Below, piece by piece: positions 9,225 to 17,077 of a stretch of 64,000 nt of DNA (position 1 is the stretch's first letter; each line of letters begins with the position of its first letter). Under the pieces are notes generated by a model. It worked only from the letters and a program-made list of their open reading frames with translations. It made no database searches and was not told the DNA's origin. The position numbers were made by a program, and so were the translations under genes. Source of the DNA: Gilvimarinus algae (GTDB taxonomy: Bacteria; Pseudomonadota; Gammaproteobacteria; Pseudomonadales; Cellvibrionaceae); the NCBI RefSeq assembly GCF_030518215.1, contig NZ_JAULRT010000059.1, positions 186,001 through 250,000 on the forward strand, written 5' to 3'.

Positions 9225-10769
9225 ATGGTTAAGCAATCGATCGTGATAGTGGGGGGAGGTACGGCAGGTTGGATGGCTGCCGCCGCGCTATCGAACAAGC
9301 TCAATCCATATTTGTATGATGTTACATTAATCGAGTCCGAGAAAATTGGTACTGTTGGGGTGGGTGAGGCAACTGTTCCGCATCTGCGCTACTTTAATGA
9401 TAGCCTAGGTATTGATGAGCGAGATTTTATTGCCAGAACAAATGCTACCTACAAGCTGGGAATTGAGTTTGTCGACTGGGGCAGTATAGGATCCTCTTAT
9501 GTTCATCCCTTTGGCCTTTTTGGTCGACCTCAAGGCGACATCAGCTTCCATCATTACTGGGTGAAAGCCCATAAGCTTGGTGCTGCCTTGCCCATCACCG
9601 ATTATAGTGTGGGTGCTGTTTCTGCTGAGCAAGAAAAATTCTCATACCCTACCGATGACCCCGATTCTTTGGCCTCAAAATTCAGTTACGCTTTCCATAT
9701 AGATGCGTCGTTGTATGCTGGTTACTTAAAAGAGTACGCGAAATCGAAAAGCGTAAAAAGACGAGAGGGAAAAATCGAAGCGGTAAAGACCAATGAAGAG
9801 GGCGATATAGAGAGCTTGACTCTAGATGACGGCACAAAAATCAACGGTGATTTTTTTGTCGATTGCTCTGGCTTTCGGTCTTTACTGTTGGGTCAAACAC
9901 TCAATGTTGATTTTGAGTCTTGGGCACACTGGCTTCCATGCGACAGGGCTGTCGCTGTCCCCTCAGAACGAAGCGGTGCCCCGATACCATATACCAAAGC
10001 AACGGCGAAGTCGGCAGGTTGGCAATGGCGTATACCTTTGCAGTCGCGTATCGGTAACGGATTGGTGTATTGCAGCAAGTACTTGTCGGATGAGGATGCT
10101 GAAAAAACTCTATTGTCAGGCTTAGATGGTGCGCCTTTGGCAGATTTGAACTTCTTGCGCTTCCGTGCTGGCCGTAGACGGTGCTCCTGGGCAAAGAATT
10201 GTGTGGCAGTAGGCCTATCCGGTGGTTTTCTCGAGCCTTTGGAATCTACAAGTATTTATTTGATTCAAGTTGCCATAACGAAGCTGCTGGATTATTTTCC
10301 TGGAATGCAGGACAGCTCTTATCTTCGCCAGCAATTTAACGCGGAGATGGAGGATGAGTATAAAAAAATTAGAGATTTTCTTATTCTCCACTATGTGGCA
10401 ACCAATCGGGATGATTCGGATTTTTGGCGTTATATTCGGTCCATGGAGTTGCCTGAGTCTTTGGAAAGAAAAATGAGACTTTTCTGTGAGCGAGGTGTGG
10501 TTGAGCAGTATGTAAAAGGCATGTTTCTTGAGCCTAGCTGGGTGGCTGTCTATTTGGGGCAGGGGATCGTGCCAGAAAACTACCACCCAGCCGTTGACTC
10601 TATGAGCGAAGATGAGTTAGTTCAAAGTCTTGATCGCTTAAAAACTGAGGTGCAACACCATGTAGAACTCATGAGTAGTCATGCAGACAGTCTCAATTTT
10701 TACGCAAGCGAAGAGAGTTTCAAGTCGTGGCCGCCGGGCGCAATGAGTTTATATGGGGTGTTTTCATGA
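9225..10769 (+). CDS. Tryptophan-halogenase-family flavoprotein, first of three
   Basis: A 514-residue member of the flavin-dependent tryptophan halogenase family (PF04820 type). It has the FAD-binding GGGTAGWM (residues 10-17), GVGEATVP (45-52), a lysine at residue 77 in TYKLGIEF matching the catalytic Lys79 of PrnA, the WxWxIP halogenase motif (GWQWRIPLQ), and GFLEPLEST with the conserved glutamate. By motif it could therefore form a hypohalous acid/chloramine intermediate. Relatives next to TonB receptors have no proven substrate, and some act on indoles or peptides. I use ATG 9225 rather than TTG 9213 because GGATAAG lies just before it. Its stop overlaps the next start (ATGA). The whole trio is more A/T-rich than its flanks. 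Confidence 0.9.
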   Translation: MVKQSIVIVGGGTAGWMAAAALSNKLNPYLYDVTLIESEKIGTVGVGEATVPHLRYFNDSLGIDERDFIARTNATYKLGIEFVDWGSIGSSYVHPFGLFGRPQGDISFHHYWVKAHKLGAALPITDYSVGAVSAEQEKFSYPTDDPDSLASKFSYAFHIDASLYAGYLKEYAKSKSVKRREGKIEAVKTNEEGDIESLTLDDGTKINGDFFVDCSGFRSLLLGQTLNVDFESWAHWLPCDRAVAVPSERSGAPIPYTKATAKSAGWQWRIPLQSRIGNGLVYCSKYLSDEDAEKTLLSGLDGAPLADLNFLRFRAGRRRCSWAKNCVAVGLSGGFLEPLESTSIYLIQVAITKLLDYFPGMQDSSYLRQQFNAEMEDEYKKIRDFLILHYVATNRDDSDFWRYIRSMELPESLERKMRLFCERGVVEQYVKGMFLEPSWVAVYLGQGIVPENYHPAVDSMSEDELVQSLDRLKTEVQHHVELMSSHADSLNFYASEESFKSWPPGAMSLYGVFS

Positions 10770-12259
10770 GCGCTGGCATACGAAAGTTGGTTATATGTGG
10801 AGGCGGCATTGAATCCTATACTTTGGCGCATCGGTTAAAAAAGCACTTTTCAGATTCTCTGTCTATAACTCTAATTGAGTCTGGAAATGTTTCCGAGCCT
10901 GCTTGCGTTTCTGTTCCACCTGCTGCGGTAAATTTTTTTACATCGCAAGGTGTTTCGGAGGACGTTCTGGTGGGTGAGGCGGGAGGCCTGTATCGCACCG
11001 CAGTTCTTCTTAAGTCCGTGAACCAAGGAAAGGACTTCTATTTACCATTTTCTCCCCCAGGCTTTATGCTTCATGCTCGTGACTTTCAGCATTTTTATGT
11101 GTGGGCACATAAGAAGGGGCTGGCGCACAGCTACGATGAGTTTTCTCTAAGTTCGATGTCCGCAAAGAGGCTTAAGTTTCTTCCCGCCTCTAAGGATGCT
11201 GGGTCATTGCTGTCGACGCTGAATCATGGTTACACATTAGATGTGACACGCCTAAAAGACTATCTTCGTTCTAAATTTCAATCTATGGGTGGTTCGATTG
11301 TTGATGGCGAAGTGAGCTCTGTGAGTCTGGATGCTGACGGTTGTATAGCTTGTTTAGATGTTCATGGGATCGATGATTCTTCAGTGGTTGGTGATTTTTA
11401 TATTGACTGTTCCGGCGAAGATAACAGTAATTTGTCGAGTGCGTTGAACGCTTCTTTTCTAAGTGAGAGGAAGTCCTTGCCTGTTGATTCGATCATAAGA
11501 TCGGTTTCCAGTTGCTCAGGCTCTTATCGTCCGTTTAGTTCTATTTCTCTGCAGGGGGCAGGATACATTATAGAGCAAAGTGCGCAGTATAAAAAACAAT
11601 CTGATTTTGTTTATAATAGTGGCGAACTATCCGATGAGGAAGCAGTGAATCTATTTTCTGAGTACATGCGTACCCCGCCTTCTGATCTAAAAAAGCTAAG
11701 CGGTCAATCAAAAAGACGGAATCAGTTTTGGGTAAAAAATTGCATTTTTATGGGGGCGTCATCAGGCTTTTTGCAAGATCCCTTTATGGGTACCTATTCG
11801 CTTTCTCAATCATCAATCTTGCGATTTATTAGCCTTTTCCCTAGCGCTAAAGAGTCCGCCCCTTTGGCAGAGGAATATAATCGATTAACTCATCTCGAGT
11901 ATGACTGTGTTGTTGATTTCCATTCATTGCTGTTTCGTGTTTTTGGTTTGAAAAGTGCTAATGCTCGGTCCGATAGTTTCTTGGGTGAAGCTGTCTCAGA
12001 TAGACTGAAATCCAGAGTGGATATGTTTAATCATACGGGTAGAGTGCCGTTTAGAGAGGGAGACCCTATATCGCAGGACTTATGGGTGTCTACCTTGCTT
12101 GGCAGCGGATTGGTGCCCAGAGCCTATGATATCTTGGTGGAGGGAATAGAACCAAAATGGATTGCTGATCAACTTAAGAAAATGTTTCAAATGATTGATG
12201 GCGCCTCTGCAAAGATGCCCTATCTCAAGGATTATATCGCTCAGGGGTCGGCTGTATGA
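10766..12259 (+). CDS. Degenerate halogenase-family paralogue lacking catalytic motifs
   Basis: A 497-residue protein that aligns by eye along its whole length with both neighbours, but with the key motifs replaced. The FAD motif GGGTAGW is GGGIESY (12-18), and GVGEAT is missing. The catalytic lysine position is Arg77 (GLYRTAVLL). WxWxIP is replaced by GYIIEQSAQ. The EPLEST glutamate is gone (FLQDPFMGT). The frame is intact, so it is not an ordinary decaying pseudogene. It overlaps both neighbours by ATGA, implying stoichiometric translation. It probably does not halogenate and may be a structural or regulatory partner of the other two. That role is inference. The ATG at 10766 is chosen for the coupling and because the longer frame adds no conserved sequence. 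Confidence 0.8.
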   Translation: MSAGIRKLVICGGGIESYTLAHRLKKHFSDSLSITLIESGNVSEPACVSVPPAAVNFFTSQGVSEDVLVGEAGGLYRTAVLLKSVNQGKDFYLPFSPPGFMLHARDFQHFYVWAHKKGLAHSYDEFSLSSMSAKRLKFLPASKDAGSLLSTLNHGYTLDVTRLKDYLRSKFQSMGGSIVDGEVSSVSLDADGCIACLDVHGIDDSSVVGDFYIDCSGEDNSNLSSALNASFLSERKSLPVDSIIRSVSSCSGSYRPFSSISLQGAGYIIEQSAQYKKQSDFVYNSGELSDEEAVNLFSEYMRTPPSDLKKLSGQSKRRNQFWVKNCIFMGASSGFLQDPFMGTYSLSQSSILRFISLFPSAKESAPLAEEYNRLTHLEYDCVVDFHSLLFRVFGLKSANARSDSFLGEAVSDRLKSRVDMFNHTGRVPFREGDPISQDLWVSTLLGSGLVPRAYDILVEGIEPKWIADQLKKMFQMIDGASAKMPYLKDYIAQGSAV

Positions 12260-13749
12260 TAATGCCCTGGAAACGCATTGTGATCGCCGGTGGAGGTACA
12301 GCCGGCTGGATGGTCGCTGCAGCTCTGGCTCGAGTCTTTGGTAAGTCAGGCTATGAGATTACTCTGGTCGAGTCTCCCGATATTGGACCTGTTGGAGTGG
12401 GTGAGGCAACCATACCGCCTTTGATTGCCTTTAATCGGATGCTGGGGTTAAACGAGCAGGAGTTTATCCGTCAAACCAAAGCTACCTTTAAGCTGGGGAT
12501 AGAGTTCGTGGACTGGAGGTCCGCTGGCGAGCGCTATTTTCATGGTTTTGGTGGATTTGGCACCGCAGCGCAGGGTGTGCCTTTCTATCACTACTGGTTA
12601 AAGTGGAAAAAGGAGAATCCAAACTCAGATTTATCGGATTTCTCTGTCACAGCAAGCAGCGCACGATCGCAGAAGTTTATTCATCCCGACTCTCGCGGTG
12701 CAGCGGCCATCGCCAATATGCGCTACGCTTACCATATCGATGCAGGACTCTATGCGTCTTATCTTAAACACTTTGCTATTGCTCTAGGTGTAAAACACGT
12801 ACAAGATGAAATCCTTGATGTTTGTCTAAGACCTGACAATGGCTTTATTGAAGCTCTGCAGTTAAAGAGCAGCAATGCTCTGCAAGGTGATTTTTTTGTC
12901 GATTGCACAGGCTTCAAGTCCCTTCTGTTGGGCAAGGCTCTGGGGATTCCGTACACGACTTGGGGCGAGTGGTTACTGTGTGACAGTGCGCTCGCCGTAG
13001 CGTCAAATCATGCCAGCGAAGCGATATCCCCCTATACGACTGCAATTGCGCACAGCGCCGGTTGGCAGTGGCGCATCCCTCTTCAGCACCGCCTTGGTAA
13101 CGGTCTAGTTTATTCCAGTAGCCATCTCGATCATGATGCCGCGCAAACTCTTCTTCTAAGCCGTATTGAAGGTGAGCCTCTTTCCGGTATGAAAAATATT
13201 AGATTCACTCCTGGTGTCCGGAAGAAGGCATGGGAAAAGAACTGTCTGGCCGTTGGATTGTCCTCGGGGTTTGTTGAGCCGCTGGAATCAACTAGTATCC
13301 ATTTGATCCAGTCGGCAATCAGTAGGCTTGTTCAATTGTTTCCTGATGCCGATACTAATGAGGTGTTGGCTAGGCAGTTCAACAGAGATTTCTCGAGCGA
13401 TATGGAGGAAGTTCGAGACTTTATTATTCTCCATTATTGCCTGACAGAGCGAGTCGGTGACCCGTTTTGGGAGCGCTGTCGAACTATGTCGTTGCCTGAC
13501 AGTTTGCAGGAGAAATTAGAACTTTTCAGATGCTCAGGCCGACTTATCTATGAACAGAAGAATGTTTTCACAGACATCAATTGGGTAAGTGTGCTCATCG
13601 GCCAGGGGGTGCTTCCAGCCTCTCATAGTCCGCTGGTGGATGGCATTCCGCTGAGAAATTTGCAAACCTTTATGGAGAAAACCCGCTCTGAGATCGCCGC
13701 AGCAGTTGATACTATGCCGTCGCACCAATCGTTTTTGGCGCGCTTGTAA
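12256..13749 (+). CDS. Tryptophan-halogenase-family flavoprotein, third of three
   Basis: A 497-residue flavin-dependent halogenase-family protein with all expected motifs: GGGTAGWM (12-19), GVGEATIPP (47-55), Lys79 in the segment TFKLGIEFVDW, GWQWRIPLQHRLGNGLVYSS, and GFVEPLESTSIHLIQ. It resembles the first gene of the trio more than the middle one. It starts inside the stop codon of the middle gene (ATGATAATG; Met3 is an alternative start). No flavin reductase, SapC-like or cupin gene follows, although FADH2 must come from somewhere. Halide or substrate specificity is not visible. A monooxygenase-like role in modifying an imported ligand is an alternative. Confidence 0.9.
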   Translation: MIMPWKRIVIAGGGTAGWMVAAALARVFGKSGYEITLVESPDIGPVGVGEATIPPLIAFNRMLGLNEQEFIRQTKATFKLGIEFVDWRSAGERYFHGFGGFGTAAQGVPFYHYWLKWKKENPNSDLSDFSVTASSARSQKFIHPDSRGAAAIANMRYAYHIDAGLYASYLKHFAIALGVKHVQDEILDVCLRPDNGFIEALQLKSSNALQGDFFVDCTGFKSLLLGKALGIPYTTWGEWLLCDSALAVASNHASEAISPYTTAIAHSAGWQWRIPLQHRLGNGLVYSSSHLDHDAAQTLLLSRIEGEPLSGMKNIRFTPGVRKKAWEKNCLAVGLSSGFVEPLESTSIHLIQSAISRLVQLFPDADTNEVLARQFNRDFSSDMEEVRDFIILHYCLTERVGDPFWERCRTMSLPDSLQEKLELFRCSGRLIYEQKNVFTDINWVSVLIGQGVLPASHSPLVDGIPLRNLQTFMEKTRSEIAAAVDTMPSHQSFLARL

Positions 13750-13868
13750 CTCTAGCGTACGGGGGCAATGGCAAGAAATGTCTTTATGGGCGCTCTATTA
13801 GAAAAAGAGTACTTCACAGCGCTTGTGTCAGCCGCTAGGATAGCGCGAAGTCAGATCTTTGAGGTCCC

Positions 13869-14603
13869 ATGCAAATCTCCCCAGGCTTATACCGCCACTA
13901 CAAAGGCAGTGATTATTTCGTCTACCGCATCGCCACTCACAGTGAGACCCGCGAACCGCTGGTGGTGTATCGCTGTCTGTACGGTGATTTTTCCTGGTGG
14001 GTCAGGCCGTTGGCCATGTTTACCGAGCAGGTGAGCACTGCGGGCGAAGCCAAAGCGCGCTTTGCCTTCGTGGCGCCAATGAGCCTCGCCGAGGCCGAGG
14101 CGCTGGCGGCGGGCGAGTCGAGCCAGCCAATGGCCAGCGATGAAGACCGCCACTGGATACGTGAGGCTATGGTGCTGGCGAATATGGCCGCTGAAAACGA
14201 TGAAGTGCCGGTAGGCGCTCTGGTGGTGAAAGAGGGTGTGGTCGTTGGTCGCGGGTACAACCGACCCATTGGCGGTTGCGACCCGACGGCTCATGCCGAG
14301 GTGATGGCGCTGCGCGACGCGGCCCGCGCTCTGGGCAATTACCGGCTCAGCGATTGTACGCTCTACGTGACTCTAGAGCCCTGCACCATGTGTGTGGGCG
14401 CTATGGTTCATGCGCGGGTTGCCAGGCTCGTGTACGGCGCTTCAGAGCCCAAGGCCGGGGTGGTGCGCAGTCAGGCACAACTGCTGGATGCTCCCTATTT
14501 CAACCACACCGTAACAGTGACGCCCGGTGTGGAGCGCGAGGGTTGTCAGGCGCAATTGCAGGCGTTCTTTCGTCGACGCCGCGCCGAGAAAAAACTGCGT
14601 TAG
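13869..14603 (+). CDS. tadA: tRNA adenosine-34 deaminase TadA with N-terminal DUF1653 domain
   Basis: TadA deaminates A34 of tRNA-Arg(ACG) to inosine. The 244-residue product is long for TadA (about 167 in E. coli). Residues 1 to about 75 form a DUF1653-like domain (SPGLYRHYKGSDYFVY, then REPLVVYRCLYGDFSWWVRPLAMF). The deaminase follows from about residue 90, with the zinc and catalytic HAE in PTAHAEVMAL and PCTMC for the other zinc ligands. The start is supported by GAGG before ATG and by the domain beginning immediately. The DUF1653 part has no known biochemical role; in the fusion it could contact tRNA. Its last codon overlaps the stop of the convergent small membrane gene. Confidence 0.93.
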   Translation: MQISPGLYRHYKGSDYFVYRIATHSETREPLVVYRCLYGDFSWWVRPLAMFTEQVSTAGEAKARFAFVAPMSLAEAEALAAGESSQPMASDEDRHWIREAMVLANMAAENDEVPVGALVVKEGVVVGRGYNRPIGGCDPTAHAEVMALRDAARALGNYRLSDCTLYVTLEPCTMCVGAMVHARVARLVYGASEPKAGVVRSQAQLLDAPYFNHTVTVTPGVEREGCQAQLQAFFRRRRAEKKLR

Positions 14604-15034
14604 CGCCCGTCCGCTGCCGATAGGTCGGCGATACCGGTTGGCGTTTGGGGGCTTACAGCCTTGGCTGTGTTTACCCGGCCCGCTTTCACCGGATTACAGT
14701 TTTCGATGGTGACTCGCCCCTGCAGCAGGTTGCCTTTGGAGTACTCATTAAAGTGGCAGGTGTTGGTGGCCGGATCGTAGTTTTCCACCCAGAGGTTATC
14801 GTCCTTCCAGGTCGCGGCAATGTGCTGCTGGCCGTCCGGGACTTTGATTTTCATAACCCCGCCGTAGCGTTTAACAAAGACCTGCTCGAAGTGGAAGTAG
14901 TAGGCGCCCCAGCCCCCCGCAAACACCAGCAAAGAAGCGATAATCGCGCTGCGCCAAAAGTTGTGCTTGCCCAGCAAAATCAACACAATCATGGCAAGAC
15001 AGATGACGGCACCCCAGTAGAGGTAGGTAATCAT
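14600..15034 (-). CDS. Small membrane protein of unknown function
   Basis: I do not recognise this 144-residue protein. It opens with two hydrophobic helices (about residues 3-22 and 28-47), followed by a soluble segment with mixed charge, two cysteines (NTCHF and ENCNP) and a proline/alanine-rich tail. The topology suggests a small inner-membrane protein with a periplasmic domain, where the cysteines could form a disulfide. It converges with tadA and overlaps it by 4 bases. It lies downstream of mltF on the same strand, with about 109 bases between. Coding bias is like its neighbours, so it is probably a real gene. Confidence 0.6.
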   Translation of the reverse strand: MITYLYWGAVICLAMIVLILLGKHNFWRSAIIASLLVFAGGWGAYYFHFEQVFVKRYGGVMKIKVPDGQQHIAATWKDDNLWVENYDPATNTCHFNEYSKGNLLQGRVTIENCNPVKAGRVNTAKAVSPQTPTGIADLSAADGR

Positions 15035-15143
15035 AGAGAGCTCCGCGGCAGTAAGTAGGGTGACCTCTGATTCACGCCCAGAGGCCTTCTGGCTTAGGCG
15101 CTAGTGTTGCCCGCGGCGGCTTGGCTGTCAAACCGCAGTGCGG

Positions 15144-16643
15144 TTACATCACCGAGGTAGTGGGCAGCTTGGGCTCAGCATCTGGAGGGGTGTCGCTGTT
15201 ATCCGGCAGGCTGTGATTATCGGCCATGGCGAGGCGGCGGCGCTCTTGTTGATCGTGCCAGGCAATGATATCGCGAAATTGCAAAATGTTATTGACGTAT
15301 TGCACTGGCTCCCAGCCCCTGGCGTAGCCGTGTGCCAGGGTGCGGTAGTGTTTGCGTTTGGCCAGTAGCGGCAGGTTTTTCTCTACGTCCTGCCACTTAT
15401 CCGGATCGCCACCGTGGCGCTGGGTGAGTATACGCGCGTCCTCCAGGTGGCTCATGCCGACGTTGTAGGCGGCGAGGGCTAGCAGAGTCCGGTCTGGTTC
15501 GGCGATGCGCTCGGGCAGACGGTCGTGGAGCCCTTTGAAATAAATGGCGCCGCCGCGCATGCTCTGCTCCGGGTCCAGGCGATCATCAATACCGACTTCG
15601 CGGGCGGTAGTGCGTGTGAGCATCATCAGCCCGCGCACTCCTGTGTGGGAGCGAGCCTTGGGATTCCAATGAGATTCCTGGTAGCTCATAGCGGCCAATA
15701 ATTGCCAGCTGAGCCCTGTTTCTTCGGCCACCTGTTGGATCATGGCTTGCCATTGCGGCAAGCGGTTTTCCAGTCGCTGCGTAAACAGCAGGGCCCCGCC
15801 TGTGCTCACAGGATCTGTGTGCTCAAAAAACTCGCTGGCAAGGGCTGCCAGTGAACCATTTTGTTCAATTTCTGCCAGGTATTGCTGTGCTTTGTCGTAG
15901 AGGGAGGTGTCGGCCCGACGGGCGAACGCCCAGCCGAGTGATTCCGGCTCGCCTAAATCAAAGGCCACCTGGGCTTTGGGGAAAATCTTGGCGTTGATCT
16001 GATAGGCGTTAGAGTCGACCACGGCATAGTCAATTTCACCGCGATGGACCATTTCCATCAGGTCTATCATCTCCAAACTGCTCTGCTCGCGCCATACCAG
16101 CTCGGGATGCTCGGCCTTGAGTTGCTCCAGCCGCTCGACGTGGGAAGATCCGGCGATGACCAATAAGTCGCCCTCGGCCAGGTCGGCCAGCGATTCGGGC
16201 TTGGGGTTGCCACGGCGGTAGAGCAGTTGCTGAGTGACTTGCAAATAGGGGCTGGAGAAGTTGACGCGGGCCGCGCGCTGGGGCGTGATGGCAAGACCGG
16301 CTGCGGCAAGGTGTCCCTGTTCCCGCTCAATCATTGTCAGCATTTTTGCCAGGCTCTCCTGCTCGACGATATCGAGCTCGACACCCAGGTAATCGGCGAA
16401 GCCCTGCAGGAGCACATACTCAAACCCAGTGGCGCCGTGGGGGCCTTCATAGTAGGTGGTGGGTCCGTTGCGGGAGATGGCTGTCAGTGTGCCTGATGCG
16501 AGAACCTGTTCCAAAACGGTGGGTGGCCGGCTGGCCACCAGTGCGCCGCACAGCGCAATCAGCGCCAGGGCAAACACCGCCCGCTTTGGCTTGAACCGCC
16601 GCGGTAGTGTCTGCACATACTGCCAGATTGTCACTTTCAGCAT
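15144..16643 (-). CDS. mltF: Membrane-bound lytic murein transglycosylase F
   Basis: MltF cleaves the MurNAc-GlcNAc bond of peptidoglycan, leaving 1,6-anhydro ends, in the periplasm. The 499-residue protein has an N-terminal membrane segment (FALALIALCGALVASRP). A solute-binding-like domain spans about residues 45-265, and a C-terminal SLT domain begins near residue 285. The SLT catalytic glutamate sits in SYQESHWNPKA and is followed by the family's GVRGLMMLT. This two-domain order and length match E. coli MltF (518 residues). It is divergent from purL, as in many gammaproteobacteria. Confidence 0.95.
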   Translation of the reverse strand: MLKVTIWQYVQTLPRRFKPKRAVFALALIALCGALVASRPPTVLEQVLASGTLTAISRNGPTTYYEGPHGATGFEYVLLQGFADYLGVELDIVEQESLAKMLTMIEREQGHLAAAGLAITPQRAARVNFSSPYLQVTQQLLYRRGNPKPESLADLAEGDLLVIAGSSHVERLEQLKAEHPELVWREQSSLEMIDLMEMVHRGEIDYAVVDSNAYQINAKIFPKAQVAFDLGEPESLGWAFARRADTSLYDKAQQYLAEIEQNGSLAALASEFFEHTDPVSTGGALLFTQRLENRLPQWQAMIQQVAEETGLSWQLLAAMSYQESHWNPKARSHTGVRGLMMLTRTTAREVGIDDRLDPEQSMRGGAIYFKGLHDRLPERIAEPDRTLLALAAYNVGMSHLEDARILTQRHGGDPDKWQDVEKNLPLLAKRKHYRTLAHGYARGWEPVQYVNNILQFRDIIAWHDQQERRRLAMADNHSLPDNSDTPPDAEPKLPTTSVM

Positions 16644-17077
16644 TCACTCCAGCCTTCCGGTCGATACCGGCTCCGGTTGACAATGACCCCAGAGGCGAGA
16701 TGCGTGTGTGCCCGCCGAGACCCTGTGCGCAAAATTTGCGCGATTTTAAACGCTACAGGTGTGATGTGCCAGCTTGTAATTGTGCAAAAAGTTTAGTAGG
16801 GCTGGTTGAATTTTAGTCGATTCATCTGCCGCCGTCCAAAGCCGTTTTGGCGTAAGGCCAAGGTTTTGCTGGCGTTTTTGGTTATGATTGCAGGGCCGCT
16901 TTGGTAAAGTCACCAAAAAGTCGGCCCGGACGAGCACGGGCGGCTGCCAATCAGGAGCAATTGCAGTACAATAGCCGCCCTCTCGCGGCTGCCTCAGCTT
17001 GACCCACAGGATGGAGTCAGTCGGCGGCCGGATGTCTACACAACTCCAACCCCGCAAGCTTGAGGTGGCAACCCGCT
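16644..17077. other. Divergent mltF-purL intergenic region
   Basis: A 434-base region without a convincing gene. It contains a probable purL promoter (16944-16972). I searched by eye for a PurR-type box (ACGCAAACGTTTGCGT-like) and did not find one. Open frames here are short and lack coding character. Confidence 0.6.
16944..16972 (+). promoter_or_regulatory. Sigma-70-like promoter for purL
   Basis: CTGCCA (16944-16949), a 17-base spacer, and TACAAT (16967-16972), about 105 bases before the purL start. Four of six and five of six matches with ideal spacing. Confidence 0.5.

Noticed and set aside
10766-12259. Calling the middle halogenase-family gene a pseudogene
   Set aside because: The frame is intact over 497 codons and coupled at both ends; losses are specific substitutions, not stops or frameshifts.
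16644-17077. PurR operator before purL
   Set aside because: No ACGCAAACGTTTGCGT-like palindrome found by eye.
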